Assembly (NCBI RefSeq): GCF_025685605.1
Contig: NZ_JAGTUT010000001.1
Coordinates: 248,001-312,000 of the forward strand
Reading direction: 5' to 3'
Length of the DNA: 64,000 nt
Source: Granulicella arctica
Lineage (GTDB): Bacteria; Acidobacteriota; Terriglobia; Terriglobales; Acidobacteriaceae
This document shows positions 22,073 to 30,614 of this stretch, one piece after another; the stretch's first letter is position 1, and each line of letters starts with the position of its first letter. A program made the translations under genes and the position numbers. The notes beneath the pieces are model-generated. The model was not told where the DNA came from. It was given only the letters and a program-made list of their open reading frames with translations, and searched no databases.

Positions 22073-23187
22073 ATCTCTCATTCCACGGATGTCCGCGCAG
22101 TGTTGCTGGCGATTCGTGACGCTTTCGGGCTTCTTGCCCTACTCTTGGACGGAGGCCGCACCGTGATCGCGGGACGGCTCGCCGGAGCATTTCGCAACGT
22201 CGGGCGCGACCGGATCGCCGACGACATTGTGAAAACTATGTCCGCTGCGGGATATGCGGTCAGAGAGACAGACCCTTTTGCAGACCGGCCGCTGTTGGCC
22301 CAGCATGGTCGCGAAACCTCGCTTTATGTGAACCGGATTCGGCTGCTTTGGCAGGCGATGCGTCAGCCCGTGATCGATCGCTTTCCCGACGCTCCCGGCC
22401 TCCCTCAAGACGTCAAGGTCTATTTGAAGCGCATGAACGATGTCTACGTGACGGACGCCTACCACTCCCTTTCGATCGAGGGCTATCAAGTCACTCCTGA
22501 ACTCATCGAACGGGTTCGCACAGGCTCATGGAACCCCGAGAGAAATGAGAGCGACCGTGGACAGCGGAATGCGATGGCAGCACGCGGATACTGGCTGGCG
22601 TTCCAATCAGTACAGAGAGCGGTAGAAAAGGTCCTGCGGGGTGAGAATCCCGGCCAAGTCGCCGATGACGCTCATGGGGCTTAGTATCGGGAGTTGTTTG
22701 CGCCGAGCGTCACGACGGGACTACTGAAGCCCTCCGACCTCGCCGGCTATCGCACCGGGCAGGTTACATCCGCAAGTCGATGCACGTTCCTCTGAATCCA
22801 GAGGCCGTTCGTGATGCAATGCCGACCCTATTCGACCTACTCCGCGAAGAGACGCACCCCGCGGTGCGCGTGGTATTGGGCCATTTCTTTTTCATATACA
22901 TTCAACCGTACATGAACGGTAACGGGCGCATCGGACGGTTCCTCATGAATGTGATGATGGCTGCCGGCGGATACCCCAGGATTGTCATACCTGTCGGGGA
23001 CCGAAGCCGCTATATGACCGCATTGGAGCGCGCCAGCGTGGGCACGGATATCGCACCATTCGCAGATTTCCTAGCTGGGCTTACGAGGCACGGCATTGCC
23101 GGAGACCTACCGCCGCGCATGCCCAACACGAAGCGCCTGGAAGCGCTCAACGAGCTGGCTGCCTATGACGAGGAGATCGGGATCTGA
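22073..23187 (+). pseudogene. Broken Fic-family gene (catalytic His changed) with antitoxin-like tail
   Basis: Remnant of a large Fic-domain AMPylase-type gene. The N-terminal segment (LLDGGRTVIAGRLAGAFRNVG, DAYHSLSIEGYQVTPELI) reads well from about 22073, but the first ~180 residues of such proteins are missing. TAG 22682-22684 replaces the Trp expected in the HGAWYRELF block. A 1-nt deletion near 22767 (GQV then YIRKSMHVPL in another frame) breaks the frame again. The Fic motif reads IQPYMNGNGRIGR, so the catalytic His of H-P-x-x-x-G-N-G-R is Gln. The last 18 residues (KRLEALNELAAYDEEIGI) match the end of the excisionase-type antitoxin at 30615-31064. Clearly non-functional as an AMPylase. 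Confidence 0.85.
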
Positions 23188-23567
23188 ATCGTGTGGAGCG
23201 ACCTGTGCATATGACGGCTTGCACAGCCTGTGGATGACTTTCGTCCTTATTCGCCTAGAGTTGGGCATGGGCGGTGAGCGAGGATCGACGGCGAGAATGA
23301 GGTTGGCTGGAAAGACCTGTTGCTTTTGCCGGGTTGACCTGCCTCCCCCATATCCGTGAAATGAAAGGGCTTGCGCTCTATGCGAACAGCAGAAGACCGC
23401 TCGCTCCGTCTATATGCGTTTCGAGCGGTGCATGTGGTGGCGCGTTACTATTCACGACTTGGCAGATCCGTCCAAGCAGTTTCGAGAGATTACGTTTGCC
23501 GATCCCGGCAAGATCGATGCTTTGATAGCCCGCACTCCAACCCGGATGATCTTGGAGGATCGCCAAG
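23188..23567. other. Unassigned stretch left of the IS remnant
   Basis: No recognisable gene. One plus-strand frame ending at the IS boundary (ITFADPGKIDALIARTP) looks protein-like and may be the remains of a gene split by the insertion. I cannot assign it, nor find a continuation after 24379. Confidence 0.4.
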
Positions 23568-24379
23568 GGTTCTGTCGCAATAGCGCGATTTGCCATGCTT
23601 TGCATGGACGGCGAGGGGGGTGGAGAGCGATGCGACAGACGTTGAATCCAGAGGTGACAAAGGTCCTGAAGCGCTTGCACAATCCTCTGGACGTGATTCT
23701 GCTTTGAGTTCGCTGGTATAGCTCGTATCCGTTGAGTCTTCGGCACTTGGAGGAGATGGCCGAGCGCGGGACTTCCGTCGACCACTCGACCGTACATCGC
23801 TGGGCGATCAAATTGTTGCCGGTCCTGGAGAAGGCATTCCGGCGCTCCAGGCGCAAGGTCGGTAGAAGTTGGCGGATGGACGAGACATACATCAGGGTGA
23901 GGGGCGAGTGGAAGTATCTGTCCGCGCCGTCGACAAGGCAGGCGACACCGTCGATTTCTTGTTGCGGGCGCATCGCGACAAGGCCACGGCACGCAGGTTC
24001 TTCGAACGAGCAATCGAGCGGAGCGGCGCACCAGAGAAGGTGACCATCGACAAGAGCGGCTCGAATGTGGCGGCTCTCGAAGACATGAATGCCGGACGAA
24101 GGAAGCGGATCGTCGTGCGTCAGGTCAAGTACCTGAACACATCGTGGAGCAAGACCACCGTGCCATCAACCGTGAACCAGACCAATGCTCGGCTTCAAGG
24201 ATTTTCGCTGCGCCGCATCCTTCTCTCCGGCATCAGAGTTATGCACATGATCAGGAAAGGGCAGATGAAACACGGAGGCAAAGGACGAGCCCCCGCGCAG
24301 CAGTTCTACTCCTTGGCAGCATAAGCATCCCGACCACATCGGCTTTTGATCGTTCAAGCATCCTTATTGCGACAGAACC
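23568..24379 (+). mobile_element. IS6-family insertion sequence remnant
   Basis: Perfect 15-bp terminal inverted repeats GGTTCTGTCGCAATA (23568-23582) and its complement (24365-24379) bound an 812-bp unit, the usual IS6/IS26-type size. The enclosed transposase gene is broken, so the copy cannot move by itself. The 8-bp flanks are not identical, so the original target duplication is lost or was never formed. Confidence 0.88.
23639..24324 (+). pseudogene. Degenerate IS6-family DDE transposase
   Basis: Conceptual translation follows an IS6 transposase. The N-terminal LHNPLDVILL is followed by TGA 23705-23707 where a Cys codon is usual. Then come VRWYSSYPLSLRHLEEM and the catalytic-domain start WRMDETYIRVRGEWKYL. 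A 1-nt deletion follows (about 23920) before RAVDKAGDTVDFLLRAHRDK. Further frame changes around 24140-24210 separate the YLN...EQDHRAI (DDE Glu region), RPMLGFKDFRC and MHMIRKGQM blocks. At least three frame changes and one stop are needed, so it is inactive. Confidence 0.88.
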
Positions 24380-24769
24380 GTTTTGAGGGATAGGTAGCGA
24401 TATCCAAGCCGTACAAGATGGAGGATGCAGGGTATTTTGATCCTTGAATCTTCGCCAAAAAACCATCGTTACTGACCTTTCCGTGCCATTCGTTCAACTC
24501 TTTACGCATGACGGTGATCACGACTTGGCGGGGTCAGCGTCGCGTATTTGAGAGCGGCAGCGCCTAACTCGGTCACGGCTCCCTGCGATTCCGTTTCGGG
24601 AGTAAGTTCAAACGGCGTGAGCGTAAGCACCCGCCGGGCTCCCCTGAGCTCCCAATTATCCTTGCAACGATTTTAGAGCGTTCTGCTACGAAGCTTTCTC
24701 TGTGAGCACACTCGCCTGATCTGGTGCGGTTGAAGTGGTAGAAACCGGTCTCCGAGCGGCGATTCACAA
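24380..24769. other. Unassigned stretch right of the IS remnant
   Basis: No complete gene. A minus-strand segment around 24503-24662 reads as plausible protein (GARRVLTLTPFELTPETESQ, then AVTELGAAALKYATLTP), but I cannot identify it. Probably another decayed gene of the island. Confidence 0.4.
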
Positions 24770-25278
24770 CCTAAATTTCGATTCCGAAGCCTTCACGATG
24801 ATGATCGAGCGATAATCCCCGATTTCGAGGGCCGCCAAGAGACTCTGCCAAAACTGGGCTGGCAATGAGGCGCCTTGGGAGGCTCAAGGCGGTGGTTTTT
24901 GTTATTTCCGAGCCGGGACGATCTCGTTGTAGGCCGTAAGCGCTTGGTCGATGAGGATGTGATTGATGAATGGCGAGTAGCCAAGCCTAAGCGGCCATTC
25001 CATCGTAGAATGTTTCGCGAGGACGCCTTCTTTGCGTCGCGGCGCAAGTGGAGCAGATATCTTGCGTACACGAGCAAATTAGGGCCAGGTTCTGTGAGCG
25101 CCGACCCGGATCGACCGCGATGAAGAACCCTGTGACCTACCCACGCTTCGAGTTTTTTGATCTGGCCGCTCAGTGCGGGTTGTGAGATGGGGAGTTTCTC
25201 GGCCGCTTTGCGGAAACTGCAGTCCTCTGCGATGGCGACGAACGATTCGTAAAGGCGGAAATCGGGACCCAGTTCCAT
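24770..25278 (-). pseudogene. Truncated and frameshifted LysR-family regulator
   Basis: From ATG 25278 (MELGPDFRLYESFVAIAEDC) the N-terminal LysR winged helix is clear, with recognition segment PISQPALSGQIKKLEAWVG and the following linker helix. After about 95 residues the effector domain continues only in another frame (PLRLGYSPFINHILIDQALT...YNEIVPA), which then hits a stop. A C-terminal piece (LAALEIGDYRSIIIVKASES) appears further down. A normal LysR protein has ~300 residues, so much of the effector domain is deleted. It cannot act as a complete regulator. Confidence 0.8.
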
Positions 25279-25560
25279 TACGCACCAACCTAAATTGCTC
25301 TGTTCGGCGCGCCGTAGAGTGTACGGTCTGCTGATGCTCTGAAACGTAAGTTTCTCAAACCGCAAGGCTCGTTGCCTAATTCGAGTCCCGGCCAGTTTTC
25401 CAGACAACCATTTTGAATAAAGTTCAATACTCAAAAAGATTCTCACATCGGATCGCCCGATAAAGAATCACGATTGGACGGAGGGAGCTTTGAGACTCCT
25501 TCTGGTGACATCTTGCCTGATGGCGGCTTTTACCGCTGTCAGCGAACTCCAGGAGTTCCA
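25279..25560. other. Intergenic region before excisionase-like gene
   Basis: No gene seen. It contains the divergent upstream regions of the lysR remnant and the excisionase-like gene. Confidence 0.4.
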
Positions 25561-25798
25561 ATGTCAGACCAAGCTGTGACCCAACGCAAGCCGCCCCGCT
25601 CAGAAAATGATTTTTCCCGAACCCCTTCTTGATAGCGACGAAGCAGCGGCTTTCATCCGCATCCATCCGAAGACTCTCCAGCGGTTCGCGCGCGAAGGCC
25701 AGATCCAAGGCATTCACATCGGCAAGCTGTGGCAGTTTCGCCAGTCGGCGCTGGAGAGGTGGATCGAACGCCAGACGGTCACAAAAGCCCGTGCTTAG
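25561..25798 (+). pseudogene. Excisionase-like HTH protein, frameshifted in a T-run
   Basis: The best start is ATG 25561, with AGGAG seven bases upstream (MSDQAVTQRKPPRSEND). That frame ends after 23 codons, but removing one T from the TTTTT run at 25611-25615 joins it to FPEPLLDSDEAAAFIRIHP and an HTH_17/excisionase-type helix-turn-helix (KTLQRFAREGQIQGIHIGK) ending at TAG 25796-25798. Alternatively translation starts at ATG 25607 and gives an intact 63-residue HTH protein. It lies 82 bp upstream of the integrase remnant, as excisionase or recombination-directionality genes often do. It may still make a short product. Confidence 0.65.
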
Positions 25799-25880
25799 GT
25801 GTGCAAAACCAGTCCAACCTCTGCCCCAGAAAGGTTATGTTGGTAGCAGCCATCAGTTGCCGCCTGGGATTGGAGAATAG

Positions 25881-27091
25881 ATGTCAAGGCGAACACGGTA
25901 TCAACAAGGAAGCGTGCACCGCGAAAAGCGGCGTAGCGGGCCGGATGTTTGGATCTTCCGGTGGCGTGAGCCTGGACCAGATGGAGTCAGTAAGCAGCGA
26001 AAAGCCATCGTGGGTTCGGTCAACACGCTACCTACAGAAGCATCGGCCTCAAAGCAGCTCATGCACTGCGCATCGACGCAAACCAACGAACCCCGCAGGC
26101 GGAAGGCGCGCCGGAGACGATCTCGCAACTGATCGAACACTACGGACTTAGAGAGCTCGCTGCTGACAATCAGAGTCGCAGGCGTTTTCAACCCGATCCG
26201 GCTACGAATGCTATCTGACGGGATGGATTCTGCCACGCTGGGGAAATCACCGCCTAGACCAGATCAAACCAGTCGCAGTTGAAGAGTGGTTGAACGGCAT
26301 CAAGCGGGCTAGAGGTACGAAGGCCAAGATTCGGAATCTGATGAGCGCCATATTCCATCACGCAATGCGGTACGAGTGGACTGATCGCAATCCGATCAAA
26401 CTCCTGCGTCAAAGCGCGAAGCGGGAGAAGGTGCCCGATGTTCTCGAACTTGCGGAGCTCCAGCTACTCCTCAGCAAGTTGTCGGTCAGGGAGCGCACTT
26501 TGGCATTGCTCGACGCGGCAACGGGTCTGAGAGTCAGCGAACTGCTCGCGCTCCGCTGGCAGGACGTTGATTTTGAAAACCTGGAGTTGAAGGCCACGCG
26601 GTCCATCTGGCATCAGGTGGTCGGCGACTGCAAGACGGAGGCGTCTGTCAAGCCTGTTTCCAATGGACAGTTACATGGCGGAGGACCTTCTGCGCTGGCG
26701 TCGTCAGAGCCCGTACCCGATGGCCGAGGATTGGGTCTTCGCAAGTCCGACCGTCGGCGGCAAGCAGCCGTACTGGCCTGACAACCTCATAGAGCGCTAC
26801 ATCAAGCCGGTCGCACGCAAGGCCGGCAACACCTAGAATATCGGTTGGCGTACCTTCCGCCATTCCTTCGGCACATTGCTGAAGGCGAATGGGGAAGACG
26901 TGAAGACCGTTCAGGAGCTTTTGTGGCACGCGAATAGTCGAATCACGCTCGACGTTTGCACGCAGGCCGTGAACTCGAACAAGCGAGCCGCACAGAGCAA
27001 GGTTGTAAGGATGATGGTCTCGAATGTGGGCACAATTTCAGTGCCCGTGGGCACAATCGACTATGGACCTATTGCAGTAAACGCACGGTAG
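25881..27091 (+). pseudogene. Decayed tyrosine site-specific integrase
   Basis: Begins at ATG 25881 with GGAG upstream. The N-terminal arm and SAM-like domains (MSRRTRYQQGSVHREKRR..., SGYECYLTGWILPRWGNHRL) are split over at least two frames between 26035 and 26230. The core domain reads ATGLRVSELLALRWQDVDF (first catalytic Arg), then changes frame near 26650 and meets an in-frame TAG near 26836. It continues [18 protein letters not shown] (His/Arg) and [18 protein letters not shown], where the nucleophilic Tyr of the usual DVYTQAV is Cys. The ~400-residue enzyme is dead by frameshifts, a stop and loss of the catalytic residue. Confidence 0.9.
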
Positions 27092-27170
27092 GAGCGTATT
27101 GTGCCCGTATCGTGCCAAGATTTCATTGTCACTGTCGGTTGTCCATAGCTTCTAAGTCTTTTAGAATCTA

Positions 27171-27215
27171 TGGCGGGGACGACGGGGCTCGAACCCGCGA
27201 CCTCTGCCGTGACAG
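27171..27215 (-). repeat. 3' fragment of a tRNA gene (probably tRNA-Asp), attachment-site scar
   Basis: On the minus strand the 45 bases end GAGGTCGCGGGTTCGAGCC then CCGTCGTCCCCGCCA: the 3' half of a tRNA with anticodon loop CTGTCAC (GTC, Asp), variable loop, T-arm and acceptor with CCA. The matching 5' half (acceptor strand and D-arm) is absent upstream, so it is not a functional gene. Such identity blocks are left at integrase attachment sites in tRNA genes, and an integrase remnant ends 79 bp away. Confidence 0.8.
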
Positions 27216-27337
27216 TGAACCGGACAACTGTAACTTGTTGAAACAATGCGTAACGGATGGCCCGTTTTAGCGCTATTGGGAACAGCAAGGAACAGTTATT
27301 GGACCCTTATCGGACCCTCGATTGAAGACCAACGACC

Positions 27338-27370
27338 TCTGCCCAAAATTCTGACCCACCTCTGGGCAGA
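27338..27370. terminator. Inverted repeat downstream of the histidine kinase gene
   Basis: TCTGCCCA (27338-27345) and TGGGCAGA (27363-27370) form a perfect 8-bp stem with a 17-nt loop, 16 bp past the end of the minus-strand kinase gene. No T-tract follows. A possible transcript end. Confidence 0.3.
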
Positions 27371-27385
27371 AGTCCAGCCGACCTC

Positions 27386-28159
27386 CTAGCGTAGGGGTAA
27401 CGAGATCTTAAAGGCTGTGCCGCTTTTGCCAGGGCGTACGCTGCTCCGCACTCGAATCCGGCCGTCATGACGCTCAATAATGCGCTTCGAAAGCGCCAGG
27501 CCCAGACCGGTTCCCTTGTCCGTCTTCGTGGTGAAGAACGGCTGGAACAAGGCTCCCTGATGCTCACTCGCAATGCCATGACCGTTATCGGCAATCACGA
27601 AATCGATCTGGTCGTTTCTCTTCCGGATTCTCAGACGAAGAATTCCTTCAGCCGGCAGCGCGTCCAAAGCGTTCACGATGAGGTTCGAGACGACCTGCAG
27701 CATTTCCCCTGTGAAGACCTTTGCGATCGCGCCTTCGGGCAAATCTTTCACCAGATGGATCCGCTTTTCTTCGATCGTTCGTTGGTGAATGCGGATGGCG
27801 GCTTCGGCGACAGTGACTAGATCAACAGAGCGAGGCTTCTCCATCTGCTGCGAGAATCCGAGGGTTTGCTTAGCGATGTGACCCAAATTCTCCATCTGCT
27901 CCTCGGCCAGGAGCAGATACTTCCGAACTTGAACGGGGTCGTCAGCCTCTTGCAATGCCAGGTAGTTCAAGTGACCGAGAGCTTCCAAAGGATTCTTGAC
28001 TTCGTGCATGACTTCTAAGGCAAGGCGGCCAGCGACAGCCCGCTCCTCAGCTTTTCGCAAAGCCTCTGTCGCGATGGCGAGCCGCGTCTCAGAAACCTGG
28101 AGCATTTCTTGGGCTATCTCAAGTTCTGATTGTCCGTCTGGTTGATCTTCCGCGCCCAT
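27386..28159 (-). CDS. Soluble sensor histidine kinase
   Basis: 257 residues from ATG 28159 with GGAGA five bases upstream; an upstream in-frame extension lacks a good start. There is no membrane segment. A short N-terminal coiled coil (~10-45) leads into HisKA with His52 (LEVMHEVKNPLEAL) and a full HATPase domain (NLIVNALDAL, DNGHGI, GTGLGLALSKRIIE). It is the third gene of a minus-strand group with a response regulator and a degenerate receiver, likely its partners. Its transmitter closely resembles that of the PAS/GAF kinase at 41312-43483 (HEVxNPLEAL, ...HIxKQTLxF). Input is probably by protein contact rather than a ligand domain. Confidence 0.88.
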   Translation of the reverse strand: MGAEDQPDGQSELEIAQEMLQVSETRLAIATEALRKAEERAVAGRLALEVMHEVKNPLEALGHLNYLALQEADDPVQVRKYLLLAEEQMENLGHIAKQTLGFSQQMEKPRSVDLVTVAEAAIRIHQRTIEEKRIHLVKDLPEGAIAKVFTGEMLQVVSNLIVNALDALPAEGILRLRIRKRNDQIDFVIADNGHGIASEHQGALFQPFFTTKTDKGTGLGLALSKRIIERHDGRIRVRSSVRPGKSGTAFKISLPLR

Positions 28160-28341
28160 CGTGGTCTCCAAATCATTTGCTCTGGAGAGAACGCGCTGAT
28201 CGGCGTTTCGACCGGGGGATACCCACAGACCAGGTGGCTCCGTCAGGCTGACCGGCACCAAACCAACTACTTGGATGCATTAGGGATTCGTCGTGCTGCC
28301 TTCAGGTACAACTGACGGTGGTGTGCTGATCACCCGAACTT

Positions 28342-28734
28342 CTATCGTCCGGAGGCAGAGGGAATGTTTTGGAGCAGATTCTGGACCGTCTCCACAAGCC
28401 TTCGAGGACCGTCGAAAGCACTCAATACTGCTTCATGCGCCCTCTCGGAACAAGGAGAATTGCCTGCGGTGAGCACGAGACATCGGATCACCGGGTGTCT
28501 GCTTTCAGCGAATTCGATCGCGGCCTCACACTTTTCTGACGATAGGGAGTGACAGATCACCAGCAAGGAAATGCTCCGGCCCAGTAATATCTCTTGAAAA
28601 TCTGAAGTCTCACGAGCGGAGAAGACCGTATAACCGGCTTTTTCTAAAACCATCGTGCGAGTCCCGAGCAAAACGTCATCACTGCCGTAAACAACAATGC
28701 AGGCGGACGCGGTTGATGCAGATTCCGAATTCAA
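28342..28734 (-). CDS. Degenerate receiver-domain protein
   Basis: 130 residues with the outline of a CheY-like receiver (CIVVYGSDDVLLGTRTMVLEKAGYTVFSA...) but without the phosphoacceptor Asp: the beta-3 position reads LLVICHSLS. The switch Thr region is readable (RCLVLTAG) but the conserved Lys is not evident. The start is TTG 28734 with GGAG close upstream; no ATG in frame fits. It probably acts, if at all, as a phosphorylation-independent or sequestering receiver for the neighbouring kinase. It sits between the response regulator and the kinase gene, all minus strand. Confidence 0.65.
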   Translation of the reverse strand: MNSESASTASACIVVYGSDDVLLGTRTMVLEKAGYTVFSARETSDFQEILLGRSISLLVICHSLSSEKCEAAIEFAESRHPVIRCLVLTAGNSPCSERAHEAVLSAFDGPRRLVETVQNLLQNIPSASGR

Positions 28735-28833
28735 AGATTCTCCAATCGCTCATGCAAACACTGATTTGGCTAGTCCAAATAATCGACCAAATTTTCAGCC
28801 CTGGTGTCCTAGCGTCTTGGCTCCGATGATGGT

Positions 28834-29220
28834 CTATGGCAGGCAGACATTCCGGGCCCTAATCTGCTGAAGCAGAACTGACGGGTGGACTGGCTTCGCA
28901 AGTAGTTGAAAGCTATGTCCTTGCTCGCGGGCCTCTTTGAGCAGATCCAAAGTATCGGCTGCGCCGGAGAAGAGCAGAATCCTACAGCGCGGACAACGCT
29001 CTTGCATTCTGATAGCCAGCTCAATTCCCGAAAGCTGCGGCATCATTACATCCGAGATGAGCCAGTCTGGTACCTCGTCTCCCGCCGCTTCAAGCGCGTC
29101 CCAAGGATTCACAAAGGAAGAGCTCGAGAAACCCTCTATTTTGATTATCGCGGCCAACGTCTCGGCGATGATTCTCTCGTCATCGACCACGAAAAACGTG
29201 ATTTCCGATGCCTTTTTCAT
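28834..29220 (-). CDS. Single-domain CheY-like response regulator
   Basis: 128 residues, a receiver domain only: the acidic pair in FFVVDDERI, phosphoacceptor Asp57 ([12 protein letters not shown]), Ser at the switch position (LLFSGAAD) and Lys in LLAKPVHPS. There is no output domain, so it probably relays phosphate or binds a partner. Its ATG overlaps the TGA of the upstream cold-shock gene (ATGA, 29217-29220), so translation is very likely coupled. The soluble kinase two genes downstream is the probable phosphodonor. Confidence 0.88.
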   Translation of the reverse strand: MKKASEITFFVVDDERIIAETLAAIIKIEGFSSSSFVNPWDALEAAGDEVPDWLISDVMMPQLSGIELAIRMQERCPRCRILLFSGAADTLDLLKEAREQGHSFQLLAKPVHPSVLLQQIRARNVCLP

Positions 29221-29450
29221 GACTTCGCCCCCTCAAGAGCGCCGGAAACGAGCGTTACCTGATCAGCCTGCGGACCCTTCTCCCCTTGAATCACGTCGAA
29301 CTCCACCGGGTCACCCTCTTTCAAGGTCTTGTACCCGTCACGTTGAATCGAACTATAGTGGACAAAAACGTCGCTGCCACTATCGCGTCCCAGAAAGCCA
29401 AAGCCCTTCGCGTTGTTGAACCACTTCACCGTTCCTGCAAACTGTGCCAT
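29217..29450 (-). CDS. Cold-shock domain protein (CspA family)
   Basis: 77-residue single-strand nucleic-acid-binding OB-fold protein with the RNP motifs KGFGFL and VFVHYSSI and the start [17 protein letters not shown] 29450 has GGAG seven bases upstream (GGAGGAACGCG); an upstream in-frame codon gives a needless extension. The C-terminus is slightly extended ([10 protein letters not shown]) and its stop overlaps the response-regulator start. Cold-shock genes are usually monocistronic, so this coupling to a two-component set is uncommon. Confidence 0.95.
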   Translation of the reverse strand: MAQFAGTVKWFNNAKGFGFLGRDSGSDVFVHYSSIQRDGYKTLKEGDPVEFDVIQGEKGPQADQVTLVSGALEGAKS

Positions 29451-29683
29451 CGCGTTCCTCCGTTCGTCCATCGGCATTCTGGCGTTTCCTCATTCAGACC
29501 TCGCTTCTTCAACGCGGTCAAAGATCCAACGATATAGGGCGACATTCCGATCAACGGCTCTGTAGAAGATTAGGTCTTCCGCTAACTCTTTGTATGTTCG
29601 ATATCGCGTTTAGCGCATTCGAATGTCGCGACTACACTGCGGCTCGCACTGCATTCCGCATCAGATATATTGAGGTTCAATAA

Positions 29684-30412
29684 GTGAAGAAAAAGGCGCA
29701 AAACGTTTCAAAATATCAAAATACTCTTTTGAAAACCTTTGACAGCGAACTGATTGGCCGTCTTCAGTTGACGCGTGTTGTGCTTGAATCTGGACACAAG
29801 ATTGAGCAGCCGGGCGAGCCCATCCGCTACTTGTACTTCTTGGAAAGCGGGATGGCTTCGATGACGACTACTTTTCCCGATGGAGCTGAAGTTGAGGTCG
29901 GAATGTTTGGCTATGAATCCGTGATTGGCGTGTCGGCGCTGATGGGCACTATTCAGAGCTTGAATCATGTGTACACGCAAGTTGCGGGGGTCGGATACCG
30001 GTGCAGCTATGCGAATGCTCTCAAAGAGTTCGACCGTTTTGGGGTGTTCCACAACCTCTGCCTGCGTTACGTTCAGGCTCAACTCATACAGTCGTCCCAG
30101 TCTGCGGGCTGCGCTTCGAGGCATAACTATGAGCAGAGGCTCTCGCGATGGCTCTTGATCACAGCGGATCGAACCCACTTCGACACGTTCAAAATGTCAC
30201 AAGAGTTTCTCTCCCACATGCTCGGTAGCACCCGGTCCACGGTATCAGTGGTCGCAGGAACTCTGAAGAAGGAGGGTCTAATCGACTACAAGAGAGGCGT
30301 GATCAGCATACTGGATCGAAAAGGACTCGAAGCGCGATCGTGCGTATGCTATCGGATCATCACGGAATACCTGGCAAACTACGAGAAGTTCGATACCGCG
30401 CACACGGCTTGA
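29684..30412 (+). CDS. Crp/Fnr-family transcriptional regulator
   Basis: 242 residues from GTG 29684 (GAGG eight bases upstream). The N-terminal cyclic-nucleotide-binding-type beta-barrel (~20-140: QPGEPIRYLYFLESGMASM, VEVGMFGYESVIGVSALMG) is followed by a C-terminal winged helix (SQEFLSHMLGSTRSTVSVVAGTL). It lacks the N-terminal cysteines of Fnr-type iron-sulfur sensors. Many acidobacterial paralogues of this type exist. The ligand is unknown. It stands alone, divergent from the csp operon with 233 bp between starts. Confidence 0.88.
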   Translation: MKKKAQNVSKYQNTLLKTFDSELIGRLQLTRVVLESGHKIEQPGEPIRYLYFLESGMASMTTTFPDGAEVEVGMFGYESVIGVSALMGTIQSLNHVYTQVAGVGYRCSYANALKEFDRFGVFHNLCLRYVQAQLIQSSQSAGCASRHNYEQRLSRWLLITADRTHFDTFKMSQEFLSHMLGSTRSTVSVVAGTLKKEGLIDYKRGVISILDRKGLEARSCVCYRIITEYLANYEKFDTAHTA

Positions 30413-30570
30413 ATTGTCTTGTATGGGGCATTTGCCCGAACGCTGCAGGAGTGGATTGTTGCGGGACAAAGGGTACCGCTTAGCCCCCAGGTTGTCAGCC
30501 TATGTAGGCACTAAGTTTCTGGCGGGTAGGCGTAAGTGTCCGGGCCTTCTGTTGCGAATGCTTCGATTGG

Positions 30571-30598
30571 TTGCGTTTGCGTCGAATGGTGCGATAAT
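30571..30598 (+). promoter_or_regulatory. Putative sigma-70-type promoter of the toxin-antitoxin module
   Basis: TTGCGT (30571-30576), a 16-bp spacer, then GATAAT (30593-30598). The antitoxin ATG follows 16 bp later with GAGGT as ribosome binding site, giving a very short leader. Confidence 0.5.
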
Positions 30599-30614
30599 GA
30601 GGTGAGGTCAGATC

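Noticed and set aside
25424..25717. 97-codon minus-strand frame between lysR remnant and excisionase-like gene
   Set aside because: Overlaps the better supported plus-strand gene; no family resemblance.
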